A DNA stretch of 64,000 nucleotides from Thermanaerosceptrum fracticalcis (GCF_000746025.2 NZ_CP045798.1:62001-126000), one strand, 5' to 3'. Positions 34,148 through 43,987 are shown, counted from the stretch's first letter. The notes: a model not told the origin generated them from the letters alone. A program made the numbers and translations.

Positions 34148-35842
34148 ATGGTCAGGCTGGAGTATAAGTCCAATAAGTTGAGGAGCAGTACCCTGGTTAA
34201 TGGCTTAGACCGGGCGGGGATGCGGGCCCATTTAAACGCTATAGGGCTCATATCACGGGAGTTTTCTCAACCTTTCATAGGCATTGTTAACTCCTGGAAT
34301 GAAATGCATCCTGGGCATGCCCATTTGCAGCGTTTAAGTCAGGAAGTAAAAAATGGTGTACGCATGGCAGGCGGTGTACCCTTTGAATTCAACACTATAG
34401 CAGTATGTGACGGGCTGGCTCAAGGTCATGTAGGCATGTGTTTTTCCCTGCCCAGCCGGGAAATCATAGCAGACTCCATTGAAGTGATGGTTGAAGCCCA
34501 GCGCTACGATGGCCTCGTTTTTATTGGCGGCTGTGACAAAATAGTACCCGGTATGCTTATGGCCTTAGCCAGGTTGAACCTGCCTGCGGTATTTTTGCCG
34601 GCCGGGCCTATGCTGCCGGGACGTTATCAAGGCCGGGAACTGGCCATCTATGAAGTCAGGGAAGCAGTAGGCAAAGTGCATAAAGGTGAAATGACGGAAG
34701 AGGGTCTGGCTGAACTGGAAGAGATTATTTGTCCCTCCTACGGTTCCTGTGCCATGATGGGTACGGCCAACACCATGAGTTGTGTGGCCGAAGGATTGGG
34801 ATTGGCCCTGCCGGGCAGTTCTACAACCCATGCTGTTTTTTCCAGGAAATTGAGAGAGGCCAAACAGAGCGGCCTGGAGGTAGTTCGCCTGGTCCAAGAG
34901 AATATCAGGCCTTCGGAAATCCTCACCGAAAAGAGCTTTCACAATGCTTTGCGGTTAAGTATGGCCCTGGGGGGGTCTTCCAACCTGCTCCTGCACATAC
35001 CGGCCATAGCTCACGAGGTAGGGATAACCCTGACTGCCGATGACATTGAACTTATCAGCCGGTCTACTCCCCATCTTTGTGATATTAAGCCCTCAGGGCG
35101 GTATGTGATGAAAGACCTGGATGAGGCAGGGGGTGTGCCCGCGGTGATGAAGGAGCTGGGTAACGAGTTATTATATCTGGATGCCCCAACAGTAAACGGC
35201 CGTTCATGGGGAGAAATAGTATCCACAGTGGCCAATAAAAATCCCCAGGTCATCAGAACCCGGGATAACGCGGTTCATGAACATGGCAGCCTGGCCATCC
35301 TTAAAGGCAACCTGGCACCGGAAGGCGCTGTGGTCAAGCAGACGGCGGTAGCTCCAAGTATGCGTCGTCACAGAGGTCCGGCTCGAGTTTTCGATTCCCA
35401 GGAAGAAGCGGTAGAAACTATCCTGGCGGGGCGGATCAGTCCGGGGGATGTTCTGGTAATCAGGTATGAAGGCCCGAAGGGCGGTCCGGGGATGCGGGAA
35501 TTATTGGCGGTAACTTCTGTCTTGATGGGAATGGGGCTGGGTGAGAACACTGCCTTAATTACGGACGGCAGGTTTTCCGGCGCCACCCGGGGACCGTGTG
35601 TGGGGCATGTGGCACCGGAGGCTGCTGCGGGTGGATTGATAGCCATTCTTCAAGACGGCGACATGATTAACATCGACATACCCGGTCGGGAGTTAAATGT
35701 GGATTTATCAATGGAGGTAATTAAAGAACGGTTTGAGAAGTGGAGTCCCAAGATGCCTAAAGTGAACAGCAGTTATCTGAGCCGTTACAGCAGGCTGGTT
35801 GAATCGGTGGCCAGGGGTGCTGTCTTGAAAAAAGAGTGGTAA
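34148..35842 (+). CDS. IlvD/Edd-family dehydratase
   Basis: 564 residues from ATG 34148 (GTG 34133 also in frame). The family core is clear: SWNEMHPGHAHLQRL, FNTIAVCDGLAQGHVGM, GGCDKIVPGMLMALARLNLP, SCAMMGTANTMSCVAEGLGLALPG and the C-terminal GRFSGATRGPCVGHVAPEAA. The first position often occupied by a [2Fe-2S]-ligand cysteine is Gly here (HPGH, like E. coli IlvD), suggesting the [4Fe-4S] type. It could be dihydroxy-acid dehydratase, but its place between sugar-acid-type enzymes favours a sugar-acid dehydratase. A second dehydratase in one cluster is notable. Confidence 0.88.
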   Translation: MVRLEYKSNKLRSSTLVNGLDRAGMRAHLNAIGLISREFSQPFIGIVNSWNEMHPGHAHLQRLSQEVKNGVRMAGGVPFEFNTIAVCDGLAQGHVGMCFSLPSREIIADSIEVMVEAQRYDGLVFIGGCDKIVPGMLMALARLNLPAVFLPAGPMLPGRYQGRELAIYEVREAVGKVHKGEMTEEGLAELEEIICPSYGSCAMMGTANTMSCVAEGLGLALPGSSTTHAVFSRKLREAKQSGLEVVRLVQENIRPSEILTEKSFHNALRLSMALGGSSNLLLHIPAIAHEVGITLTADDIELISRSTPHLCDIKPSGRYVMKDLDEAGGVPAVMKELGNELLYLDAPTVNGRSWGEIVSTVANKNPQVIRTRDNAVHEHGSLAILKGNLAPEGAVVKQTAVAPSMRRHRGPARVFDSQEEAVETILAGRISPGDVLVIRYEGPKGGPGMRELLAVTSVLMGMGLGENTALITDGRFSGATRGPCVGHVAPEAAAGGLIAILQDGDMINIDIPGRELNVDLSMEVIKERFEKWSPKMPKVNSSYLSRYSRLVESVARGAVLKKEW

Positions 35843-35952
35843 TGTAAATATTTTTAATCGAGAGATTTTTAAGAAGGAAATATCAGAATGGCGACGAATA
35901 GATAAGGTGATATGATGACCTGAGGACATGATGATAAAGAAGGGGGATAGTG

Positions 35953-36168
35953 ATGGCCAAATATATTATTGACGTACGAAAAAACTGGTGCAAGTCATGT
36001 GGTATCTGTATCGATTTTTGCCCTAAAGGTGTTCTGGGTTTTGACACTGAAGGGAAAGCAGCTGTTTTAGACCTGGAAAGCTGTACGGGCTGCATGATGT
36101 GCGAGTACAGGTGCCCAGACTTTGCTATTAAAGTAGAAGGAAGTGAGAGCAATGAAGCGGCAAGTTAA
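35953..36168 (+). CDS. korD: 2-oxoacid:ferredoxin oxidoreductase delta subunit (ferredoxin)
   Basis: 71 residues with two [4Fe-4S] motifs: WCKSCGICIDFCPKG and SCTGCMMCEYRCPD. This is the electron-accepting subunit of KorDABC/VorDABC enzymes. ATG 35953 is used; GTG 35950 is an alternative with the same GGGGGAT site. It overlaps korA by 17 bp. The 110-bp gap upstream, AT-rich, may carry a promoter. Confidence 0.88.
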   Translation: MAKYIIDVRKNWCKSCGICIDFCPKGVLGFDTEGKAAVLDLESCTGCMMCEYRCPDFAIKVEGSESNEAAS

Positions 36169-37291
36169 ACTGTTGCAGGGTAATGAAGCCTGTGCTATGG
36201 CAGCTGTGGCTGCAGGAGTACGGTTTTTTGCCGGCTATCCTATTACGCCGGCCACTGAAATAGCGGAAATACTGGCCCAAGAGCTGCCCAAGGTGGGCGG
36301 GACCTTTATCCAGATGGAAGATGAGATTGCCAGTATGGCGGCAGTCATCGGCGCCTCTATCGGCGGAGTCAAAGGTCTCACAGCCACCAGCGGTCCGGGA
36401 TTTACTTTGAAACAGGAGAATTTGGGCTATGCGGCAATGGTTCAGGTTCCTTGTGTCATTGTAAATGTGCAGAGGGGAGGACCCAGCACAGGTATGCCTA
36501 CCCTGCCAGCCCAAATGGATGTAATGCAAGCCAGGTGGGGCACCCATGGAGACCACCCCATCATTGTACTTTGTCCTTCGACAGTTTACGAATACTACAT
36601 GCTTACCATCAAAGCTGTAAACTTTTCGGAGATGTTGAGGATGCCGGTCATTATTCTCTCCGATGCAGTCGTAGGACATTTGCGGGAGAAAGTTGTTTTG
36701 CCTGATATTTCGGAAATTGAGATAGTAGAGCGTAAGAAAGTAACTGTGCCCCCTGAAGAATTCTTGCCCTTTAAACCGGATGCCGATGATGTGCCGCCCT
36801 TTGTTTCATACGGTAAGGGCTATAGATATCACATGACCAGCAACAATTATGATGAAGGCGGGTACCCTGCCACTAATAATCATCAGGTTGCAGATAAACT
36901 GCTTCGTCGTTTGCACAATAAAATTGAAAAACGTCGTGGAGAAATTGTCATGACTGAAGAAATCATGATGGATGATGCGGAAGTGGCTATTTTTGCTTAT
37001 GGCTGCACGGCCCGTTCGGCTTACAGCGCCGTGGAGACAGCCCGGGCTCAGGGATTAAAAGTGGGCCTCATCAAAGCTTTGACCCTCTGGCCTTTCCCCC
37101 GTGAAGTAGTGGAGAAGTACGGCGATAAAGTGCAGGCTGTAATTGTGCCTGAAATGAATATGGGTCAGTTAGTGGGTGAAGTGGAACGTGCTTTAAAGGA
37201 TAAAAAGGCTGGGGTGCGTCCGCTAAACAGGTTTGACGGCAAAATGATTACGCCCGAGCAGATCGTCAGTGCCGTGAAAGAGGTGAAGTAA
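36152..37291 (+). CDS. korA: 2-oxoacid:ferredoxin oxidoreductase alpha subunit
   Basis: 379 residues from ATG 36152 (a GTG at 36143 is in frame). Pyrimidine-domain signature GNEACAMAAVAAGVRFFAGYPITPATEIAE and QMEDEIASMAAVIGASIGGVKGLTATSGPG, followed by VNVQRGGPSTGMPT. The later YGCTARSAYSAVETAR segment belongs to domain II. It oxidatively decarboxylates a 2-oxoacid with CoA and ferredoxin, giving acyl-CoA, CO2 and reduced ferredoxin. Specificity (2-oxoglutarate, branched-chain or other) cannot be read reliably. Confidence 0.9.
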   Translation: MKRQVKLLQGNEACAMAAVAAGVRFFAGYPITPATEIAEILAQELPKVGGTFIQMEDEIASMAAVIGASIGGVKGLTATSGPGFTLKQENLGYAAMVQVPCVIVNVQRGGPSTGMPTLPAQMDVMQARWGTHGDHPIIVLCPSTVYEYYMLTIKAVNFSEMLRMPVIILSDAVVGHLREKVVLPDISEIEIVERKKVTVPPEEFLPFKPDADDVPPFVSYGKGYRYHMTSNNYDEGGYPATNNHQVADKLLRRLHNKIEKRRGEIVMTEEIMMDDAEVAIFAYGCTARSAYSAVETARAQGLKVGLIKALTLWPFPREVVEKYGDKVQAVIVPEMNMGQLVGEVERALKDKKAGVRPLNRFDGKMITPEQIVSAVKEVK

Positions 37292-38116
37292 ATGGCAGTT
37301 CATGTTCAGGATTATTTGAGAATGCATAAAATGCCCCATATCTGGTGTCCGGGATGCGGTACGGGTATTGCCCTTGGAGCAGTGGTTAGGGCTATTCATA
37401 ATGTGGGCTATAGCCGGGATGAGGTAATAGTTATTACAGGGATCGGCTGTTCGGCCAGAACCAATGCCATCATCGATTTTAATACCTTTCAGACTACTCA
37501 CGGCAGGGCCTTAAGCTTTGCCACCGGGTTTAAACTTACAAGGCCGGAGATGAAGGTTGTTGTCATAACCGGTGACGGCGACGGGGCAGGTATCGGCGGT
37601 AATCATCTCATCCATACTTGCAGGCGTAATATTGATATTACCACCATTTTAATCAACAACAGTATCTACGGTATGACGGGGGGGCAGTACTCACCCCTTA
37701 CTCCCCAGGGAAGTTATGCTACCACTGCCCCATACGGTACAGTTGAACCCAGTTTTGATATCTGCAAACTGGCCGAAGGGGCCGGCGCCACTTATGTGGG
37801 CAGAGCGACGGCTTATCATGTTACTCTTCTAGAACAGCTCGTAACCAAAGCACTAAAACATGAAGGATTTTCTTTGGTGGAAGCTATTACCCAGTGTCCC
37901 ATTGGTTATGGGCGGCGCAATAAGATGAAATCGCCCACCGAGATGTTGAAGTGGCAGAAAGAGCATGCGGTGAACGTAAAAGCTGCAGCCGGCATGAGTC
38001 CCGAGCAATTGGAAGGAAAATTCCTGATTGGCGAGTTTGTGAATAAAACTGCTCCTGAGTATACCAAACTCTATCAAAAATTAATCGAAGACGCGCAGAG
38101 TAAGGGGGCAAAGTGA
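37292..38116 (+). CDS. korB: 2-oxoacid:ferredoxin oxidoreductase beta subunit (TPP-binding)
   Basis: 274 residues starting directly after the korA stop. N-terminal WCPGCGTGIALG supplies cluster-linked cysteines; the TPP/Mg motif is GDGDGAGIGGNHLIH followed by NNSIYGMTGGQYSP, as in KorB. It ends with an overlap of 4 bp with korC. All ligands look intact. Confidence 0.92.
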   Translation: MAVHVQDYLRMHKMPHIWCPGCGTGIALGAVVRAIHNVGYSRDEVIVITGIGCSARTNAIIDFNTFQTTHGRALSFATGFKLTRPEMKVVVITGDGDGAGIGGNHLIHTCRRNIDITTILINNSIYGMTGGQYSPLTPQGSYATTAPYGTVEPSFDICKLAEGAGATYVGRATAYHVTLLEQLVTKALKHEGFSLVEAITQCPIGYGRRNKMKSPTEMLKWQKEHAVNVKAAAGMSPEQLEGKFLIGEFVNKTAPEYTKLYQKLIEDAQSKGAK

Positions 38117-38661
38117 TGGAGAGATGTGAAATTGTATTAAGCGGATTCGGCGGACAGGGGATAGTTTTAGGAGGTATAATACTGGCCGAAGCAGCCGCCA
38201 TTTATGATGACATCAACGCCACCCATAACCAGTCCTATGGGCCGGAGGCCAGGGGTGGCGCCAGTAAATCTGAAGTGATCATCAGCAAGGAAGTCATTCA
38301 TTTTCCCGAGATTGAATACCCTGATGTGCTGGTGGCCTTAACTCAGGAAGCGGCCAATAAATTTGCCCCTACGGTGAAAGAACAGGGGGTATTGATAGTA
38401 GATTCCAGTGTGAAGATAAATGATCAAATCAAGGACAAAGTCAAGCTGTACAGTCTGCCAATTACCGAGATGGCAGTAAAAGTGGCCGGCAGTGAAATCG
38501 TTACCAATATGGTCACCCTGGGAGCACTGGTGGCTATTACCAAGGTGGTCAGCCGTGAAGCTCTGGAAAAAGCCATGTTCTCCCGGATTCCTAAAGGGAC
38601 GGAAGAGGTGAACATGAAGGCCTTGGCCCAAGGCTTTGCTTTAGCAGAACATCTGGTATAA
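38113..38661 (+). CDS. korC: 2-oxoacid:ferredoxin oxidoreductase gamma subunit
   Basis: 182 residues. GFGGQGIVLGGIILAEAAAI at the start and HNQSYGPEARGGASKSEVIIS are the gamma-subunit signatures. With korD, korA and korB it completes a four-subunit enzyme of D-A-B-C gene order. The next gene (AbfD-like) starts 29 bp later on the same strand, which suggests its acyl-CoA product feeds that enzyme. Confidence 0.92.
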   Translation: MMERCEIVLSGFGGQGIVLGGIILAEAAAIYDDINATHNQSYGPEARGGASKSEVIISKEVIHFPEIEYPDVLVALTQEAANKFAPTVKEQGVLIVDSSVKINDQIKDKVKLYSLPITEMAVKVAGSEIVTNMVTLGALVAITKVVSREALEKAMFSRIPKGTEEVNMKALAQGFALAEHLV

Positions 38662-38690
38662 CGAAAAAAATTGCAGTGAGGGGGATTTTT

Positions 38691-40127
38691 ATGGCAATTA
38701 AGACCAAGGAAGAATATATTGAATCTTTGCGCAAGATGAATCCCGTTGTCTATATGTTCGGTGAGCGGATTACCAATGTTGTGGATAATCCGCGCCTAAG
38801 AGCCGGCATAGAGGCGACTGCGGCCACCTATGAAGCCGCGAATATGGCGGAGTATCGCCATTCGATGGTCACGGAAAGCCCGCTAATTGGCGAGGCGGTC
38901 AACAGGTTCACATTGCCCCCGACTTCCATCGAAGATCTGGTGGCCAGAGTCAAGAACAACCGTATGCTGGGAGGACGGGTGGGCACCTGTTTCCAGCGCT
39001 GCACCGGCCTTGACTGTATGAGTGCCCTGTCCATCGTTACTTACAATATAGACCAGAAGTACGGAACAGAATATTACGCCCGTTTCCTGGAGTTCTTAAA
39101 GCATGTACAGAAGAATGATCTCACCTGCAATGCGGGGGTGACCGACGTTAAGGGAGACCGCTCCTTAAATCCCCACGAACAGCCGGACAAGGACATGTAC
39201 CTACGAGTGGTGGAGCGCCGCCATGACGGCATTGTAGTGCGCGGTGCCAAGGCCCACCAAACCGGCTCTCTCTCGTCTCACGAGATAATCGTGCTCCCTA
39301 CACGGGCTTTAAAAAAGGAAGACAAGGACTATGCCGTTGCCTTTGCCATTCCCACGGACACTCCCGGGCTAATCCACGTGGTGGGAAGATCTACTCTGGA
39401 TATGCGCGAGCTGCAGGGCTGCGACATCGGCAATACAAAATACTCGAAGTACTGTCCGACGGTTATTTTTAACGATGTATTCGTGCCCTGGGAGCGGGTG
39501 TTTATGTGTGGCGAGACTGAGTTTGCGGGTGACCTGGTAATGCGGTTTTCCGCCTTTCACCGGCAGAGTCACGGCGGCTGCAAAGCCGGAAAGATTGATT
39601 GCATGATAGGCGCGGCTCTAACGATGATGGACTATAACGGCACCGCTAAGTTGAGCCACCTAAGGCAGAAAATCATTGACATGATTCACCGGGCTGAAAC
39701 TCTGTATGGGTGTAGCATTGCGGCCTCTTACGAGGGAAAACGGCAGTCCTCCGGTACATACTTTATCGATCCTGTTCTGGCCAATGCCTCAAAAATACAC
39801 GAGGGCAAGGAAATGGCAGAAGTAGGACGTCTACTGGTGGATATTGCAGGCGGCTATGTCTGCGATTTGCCCTCAGATAGGGACCTGGCCAACCCCGAAA
39901 TAGGCCCGCTGGTGATGAAGTACATGCAGGGAGCGGCTGGTGTGCCCGTCGAGGACCGGATCAGAATGCTCAGGCTGGTGGAAAAGCTGGCACTAGAAAG
40001 TGCCGACACCGTTTCAGACATTCATGGCGGTGGATCTGCAGAGGCGCACCGGATCACCATAATGCGGGAGACCGATCTGGAGGGCAAGAAGAAGCTGAGC
40101 AAAAGGCTGGCGGGAATTGAAGACTAA
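38691..40127 (+). CDS. abfD: 4-hydroxybutyryl-CoA dehydratase-like flavin/Fe-S enzyme
   Basis: 478 residues from ATG 38691 (an upstream GTG is less likely). It is a member of the 4-hydroxyphenylacetate 3-hydroxylase superfamily. The four [4Fe-4S] ligands of clostridial AbfD have counterparts at C100 and C104 (CFQRC), H290 and C297 (HRQSHGGC), the same spacing to within two residues. Flanking GAKAHQTGSLSSHE, GDRSLNP and MDYNGTAKLSH also match AbfD. AbfD dehydrates 4-hydroxybutyryl-CoA to crotonyl-CoA and isomerises vinylacetyl-CoA. Thiolase, 3-hydroxyacyl-CoA dehydrogenase and crotonase follow, exactly the enzymes needed to process crotonyl-CoA. Confidence 0.88.
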   Translation: MAIKTKEEYIESLRKMNPVVYMFGERITNVVDNPRLRAGIEATAATYEAANMAEYRHSMVTESPLIGEAVNRFTLPPTSIEDLVARVKNNRMLGGRVGTCFQRCTGLDCMSALSIVTYNIDQKYGTEYYARFLEFLKHVQKNDLTCNAGVTDVKGDRSLNPHEQPDKDMYLRVVERRHDGIVVRGAKAHQTGSLSSHEIIVLPTRALKKEDKDYAVAFAIPTDTPGLIHVVGRSTLDMRELQGCDIGNTKYSKYCPTVIFNDVFVPWERVFMCGETEFAGDLVMRFSAFHRQSHGGCKAGKIDCMIGAALTMMDYNGTAKLSHLRQKIIDMIHRAETLYGCSIAASYEGKRQSSGTYFIDPVLANASKIHEGKEMAEVGRLLVDIAGGYVCDLPSDRDLANPEIGPLVMKYMQGAAGVPVEDRIRMLRLVEKLALESADTVSDIHGGGSAEAHRITIMRETDLEGKKKLSKRLAGIED

Positions 40128-40164
40128 TCAAGTTTAAATATATGAGAAAGGAAGTGTTGATGGC

Positions 40165-41346
40165 ATGAAAAGAGTGGTTATCGTTAGCGCGGTACGGACA
40201 GCTGGGGGCAGTTTTGGCGGTAGCTTCAAGGATTTAACAGCAGTCGATTTAGGGGCTGCGGTTATTAAAGAAGCAGTGAAGAGGGCCGGTCTTTCTCCCC
40301 ATGCTGTAGGTCAGGTGATTTTTGGCAACGGCTGGCAGGCAGGTGTTGGACCTAACCCGGCGCGACTATGTACTGTAAAAGGCGGACTCCCCGATAGCTG
40401 CCCGGCCTTTACTGTCAATATCCGGTGCGGTTCAAGCCTAAGAGCTGTTGAATTGGGAATCTTAAGCATTGCAGCCGGCGAAGAAGATATTGTGCTGGCG
40501 GGCGGTACTGAGTCCAGCACGCAGGTGCCATACATTCTGCCTGAAGCCAGGTGGGGGCAAAGGATGGGTGACACGAAAATATACGATGTCCTGCATAAAG
40601 ACGGGTTTATGTGCCAGTTGGCCGGCATGCTCATGGGCAATACGGCTGAACTGCTGGTGGAAAAATATAAAATATCCCGGGAGGAGCAGGACAGTTTTGC
40701 GCTGGAGAGTCATTATAAAGCTGTGGATGCTATGGAAAAAGGCCTTTTCAAAGAAGAGATTGTCCCTGTCGAAATTAAGGATAGGAAAGGAGTCAAATTG
40801 ATAGACACCGATGAGATTCCCAGGAAAGACGTCTCTTTGGAAAAGCTGGGCAAATTGCCGCCGGTTTTCCTGAAAGAAGGCAGTGTCACGGCAGGGAATA
40901 GTTGCGCCTTGTGTGACGCGGCCTCAGCCGTACTCCTCATGTCAGAGGAAAAAGCGAGGGAACTGGGGGTAAAACCCATGGCGCTGGTGCGTTCTTATTC
41001 GTATGTAGCGCTTGACCCCAAGTACATGGGATTGGGTCCGGTCCTGGCCATACCAAAGGCCCTGGAAAAAGCCGGCCTGAAACTGCAGGATATTGATTTA
41101 ATTGAATTAAACGAAGCGTTTGCTGCCCAGGTTATCGCCTGCGACAGAGAACTTAAGATAGATAAAGAAAAACTCAATGTACACGGCGGAGCCATAGCCC
41201 TGGGTCATCCTGTCGGAGCTACAGGAGCAAAAATACTGACCACCCTTCTCTATGCCCTTAAAAACCGTGACAAGCACCTCGGTATTGTCAGCCTCTGCAT
41301 TGGCGGCGGTCAGGGTGTAGCGCTGGTAGTGGAAAGATTGAACTAA
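40165..41346 (+). CDS. Thiolase (acetyl-CoA C-acetyltransferase type)
   Basis: 393 residues. Nucleophile Cys88 in NIRCGSSLRA, HGGAIALGHPVGATGA with catalytic His, and CIGGGQG with the second catalytic cysteine. The SVTAGNSCALCDAAS stretch is as in biosynthetic/degradative thiolases. It would split acetoacetyl-CoA (or a longer 3-oxoacyl-CoA) into acetyl-CoA units, the last step of the inferred route. Confidence 0.92.
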   Translation: MKRVVIVSAVRTAGGSFGGSFKDLTAVDLGAAVIKEAVKRAGLSPHAVGQVIFGNGWQAGVGPNPARLCTVKGGLPDSCPAFTVNIRCGSSLRAVELGILSIAAGEEDIVLAGGTESSTQVPYILPEARWGQRMGDTKIYDVLHKDGFMCQLAGMLMGNTAELLVEKYKISREEQDSFALESHYKAVDAMEKGLFKEEIVPVEIKDRKGVKLIDTDEIPRKDVSLEKLGKLPPVFLKEGSVTAGNSCALCDAASAVLLMSEEKARELGVKPMALVRSYSYVALDPKYMGLGPVLAIPKALEKAGLKLQDIDLIELNEAFAAQVIACDRELKIDKEKLNVHGGAIALGHPVGATGAKILTTLLYALKNRDKHLGIVSLCIGGGQGVALVVERLN

Positions 41347-41368
41347 AAATCAAAGAGGAGGGTAGAAA

Positions 41369-42253
41369 ATGCAAAAGATTTTCGTAATAGGGGCAGGGAC
41401 CATGGGCAGAGGAATAGCCCAGGTTGCCTCCCAGGCAAAATATTTGGTGTATATTTCGGATATCAACATTGATGTGGTCAAAAAGAGCCTGGACATGGTG
41501 AAAAGCGGACTGGACAGACAGGTAGAAAAAGGGAAAATGACGAAAGAAGAAGTCCAAGACATCATGGATCGGATCAAACCGGTGGAAGGTATGGAAAAAG
41601 TGAATGAGGCCGATTTTATCATCGAAGCGGCTTTGGAAGACGTGGCCTTAAAACAAAAGATCTTCAAAGAACTGGATGAAAAGTCAAATCCTCAGGCCAT
41701 CCTGGCCACCAACACCACTTCCTGTTCCATCACCGAAATAGCCTCGGCCACCAGAACCCCGGAACGCGTTGTAGGGATGCACTTTTTCAACCCGCCTATC
41801 CTCATGAAGCTCGTGGAGATAATGCCCGGGATACTTACAGCCGATGAAACGGTTGATAAAACTAAAGACTTGGCCCTCAAGATGGGCAAAGACCCGGTGG
41901 TTACTAAAAAGGAGGGCCCGGCGGGGGTTACCAGCCGCATCCTGGCGGGTCTCCTCAATGAAGCCGTGTGGGTGCTGCATGAAGGCATTGCTACGGTGGA
42001 TGCCATTGATAAAGCCGTGGTAATGGGCTGCAACCACAGGATGGGACCTTTTGCCCTGATTGACCTCATCGGCGTAGATATTCACCTGGCCAAGACCCAG
42101 ATGTTGTATAACAAGACCGGCGACGACAGGTACAGGCCGTGCTATCTCCTGGAACAGATGGTTCAGGCGGGCCTTCTGGGCAAAAAAGCGGGCCGGGGGT
42201 TTTATGATTATTCAAAAGACCCTGCTGAGCCGGTGGACTTCTTCAAAAAATAA
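41369..42253 (+). CDS. 3-hydroxyacyl-CoA dehydrogenase (3-hydroxybutyryl-CoA type)
   Basis: 294 residues, the short monofunctional form. NAD motif VIGAGTMGRGIAQVAS at the N terminus, then EAALEDVALKQKIFKELD, ATNTTSCSITEIA, and MHFFNPPILMKLVE with the catalytic histidine; C-terminal LIDLIGVDIHLA and KAGRGFYDY. It oxidises (S)-3-hydroxybutyryl-CoA to acetoacetyl-CoA or the reverse. Starts 22 bp after the thiolase gene with GGAGGG upstream. Confidence 0.92.
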   Translation: MQKIFVIGAGTMGRGIAQVASQAKYLVYISDINIDVVKKSLDMVKSGLDRQVEKGKMTKEEVQDIMDRIKPVEGMEKVNEADFIIEAALEDVALKQKIFKELDEKSNPQAILATNTTSCSITEIASATRTPERVVGMHFFNPPILMKLVEIMPGILTADETVDKTKDLALKMGKDPVVTKKEGPAGVTSRILAGLLNEAVWVLHEGIATVDAIDKAVVMGCNHRMGPFALIDLIGVDIHLAKTQMLYNKTGDDRYRPCYLLEQMVQAGLLGKKAGRGFYDYSKDPAEPVDFFKK

Positions 42254-42285
42254 TGATGAATGCCAAACGAAGGTAGGTAAAAAGG

Positions 42286-43062
42286 ATGTATAAACACCTG
42301 GTACTTGAAAAAGAAGAAAACATCGGCCTGTTGACCTTGAACCGTCCTGAAATGAACGCTTTATGTAACGAGATGGTTGACGAACTGGATAAGGTCTTAA
42401 TGACACTGGAACAAGACAGTGAGGTAAAGGTTTTAATTATTACAGGAGCAGGGAACAAAGCTTTTATGGCGGGTGCTGATATCCGTGAACTTGATAAAAG
42501 GGATTTTATCTTGGGACGCCAGCAGACCAAACGCCGTCAGGATGTTTACAATAAAATCTCCAATTTGCATGTGCCCACCATTGCAGCAGTTAACGGTTTT
42601 GCGCTGGGAGCAGGGTTGGAACTTGCCCTGGCCTGCAGTATCCGTATTGCCTCGGATAAAGCCAAGTTCGGCGCTCCCGAAGTAAATCTGGGGATAATTC
42701 CGGGAGACGGGGCCACCCAGCGGTTGCCCAGGGTAATCGGCCAGGGAAGGGCCATGCACATGATTATTACCGGGGAAATGATTACTGCCGAGGAAGCCCT
42801 GCAGTACGGCCTTGTTACAAAAGTGTTTCCGCCGGAGGGATTGCTTGACGGCGCTAAGGAAATAGCTAAAACCATCATGAAAAAAGGCCCCCTGGCAGTC
42901 ATGTACGCCAAAGAAGCTGTCAACAGGTCCCTTGATACCTCTCTTTTCGTCGGTTTAACCTTAGAGTCCTATCTTCATGCCCTGGCCTGCGCCAGCGAGG
43001 ATAAGAAAGAAGGCGTCGAAGCTTTTCTTAATAAAAGAAAACCCGAGTTTAAGGGAAAATGA
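42286..43062 (+). CDS. Enoyl-CoA hydratase (crotonase family)
   Basis: 258 residues with [10 protein letters not shown], the oxyanion-hole segment [10 protein letters not shown], and [24 protein letters not shown] followed by [21 protein letters not shown], where both catalytic glutamates of crotonases appear. It hydrates crotonyl-CoA to 3-hydroxybutyryl-CoA. The gene is the last of the AbfD-thiolase-dehydrogenase-hydratase run; a 190-bp gap with a possible promoter separates it from the regulator. Confidence 0.9.
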   Translation: MYKHLVLEKEENIGLLTLNRPEMNALCNEMVDELDKVLMTLEQDSEVKVLIITGAGNKAFMAGADIRELDKRDFILGRQQTKRRQDVYNKISNLHVPTIAAVNGFALGAGLELALACSIRIASDKAKFGAPEVNLGIIPGDGATQRLPRVIGQGRAMHMIITGEMITAEEALQYGLVTKVFPPEGLLDGAKEIAKTIMKKGPLAVMYAKEAVNRSLDTSLFVGLTLESYLHALACASEDKKEGVEAFLNKRKPEFKGK

Positions 43063-43252
43063 ACGGAATTAAAGAAGCTTATAGATTAGGTTATCCTCAA
43101 GGTTTATCTGAAATTGCCTCAGGGAAGCTCTAATAAGTGAAGGCCCTCCCCTGTTAACCGGGGTGTTGTTATATTAAAAGAATATTTGTTGCATCATGAC
43201 GAAATAAGAGATAATCTTATAATATCATTAGGTTAGCAGAGGAGGGTATCAC

Positions 43253-43954
43253 ATGACACAGATTAGAAAAACGAAACTATATGAAGAAGTAATACAGAGA
43301 ATTGAAGAAATGATAAAGACAAATCAGATGCAGCCAGGTGATAAGCTTCAATCCGAAAAAGAACTTGCTGCTTACTTTGGAGTAAGTCGAATGGCTATCA
43401 GGGAAGCGTTGAGTGCGCTGCAGGCTGCGGGTTTACTTGAAGTGAAACATGGTTCAGGCATATTTATTCGCAATGTAAATGAAAAACTAACCAATCCCCT
43501 TACCCTCAGGCTTTTAACAGATAAAGAGAACCTGTTAAACATCCTGGAGTTACGGAAAGGACTGGAAACCGAAGGCGCTTTCCTGGCTGCGCTCCGGGCT
43601 GATGCTGCGGATCTCAGCAGACTTCACGAATGCCTGGAGGATATGGATAAGGAAATCAAGAGAGGCGGCAGCGCAGCCCAGGAAGACTTTAAGTTTCATT
43701 GTGCCCTCATGAAGGCTACCCACAATCCTGTCTATAGCAATGTATTCGATACGATATCCAATATCTTCCATGAAGGATTATTGTCAAGTCACGAGTATTT
43801 TAGGGTAAATCAGGGTCCCCGGTTGGTAGTCTTGGATGAACACAGGTTAATATACGAAGCAGTTAAAAACAAGCAGCCGAAAAAGGCACGGGAGGCCATG
43901 AGAAAACACCTGGAAAATGTCGAGGAAAAGCTGCGTAAAGTTGATTTTGTCTAG
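43253..43954 (+). CDS. GntR/FadR-subfamily transcriptional regulator
   Basis: 233 residues. N-terminal winged helix (about 8-76) with QPGDKLQSEKELAAYFGVSR and MAIREALSALQAAGLLEVKHGSGIFI; C-terminal FCD effector domain (about 95-225) with ELRKGLETEGA and the metal-ligand-type histidines HCALMKATHN and DEHRLIYEAV. Such proteins sense organic acids or acyl-CoAs. A TATAAT with an upstream TGACGA-like box stands at 43190-43225. It is the natural candidate to control the 27-45 kb cluster. Confidence 0.9.
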   Translation: MTQIRKTKLYEEVIQRIEEMIKTNQMQPGDKLQSEKELAAYFGVSRMAIREALSALQAAGLLEVKHGSGIFIRNVNEKLTNPLTLRLLTDKENLLNILELRKGLETEGAFLAALRADAADLSRLHECLEDMDKEIKRGGSAAQEDFKFHCALMKATHNPVYSNVFDTISNIFHEGLLSSHEYFRVNQGPRLVVLDEHRLIYEAVKNKQPKKAREAMRKHLENVEEKLRKVDFV

Positions 43955-43987
43955 TTCCTGGTAATCTGAACTAGTGAGGTTTATGTC

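Noticed and set aside
40462-40801. Extra frames inside the thiolase gene on both strands
   Set aside because: Fully contained shadows of a complete thiolase with catalytic residues.
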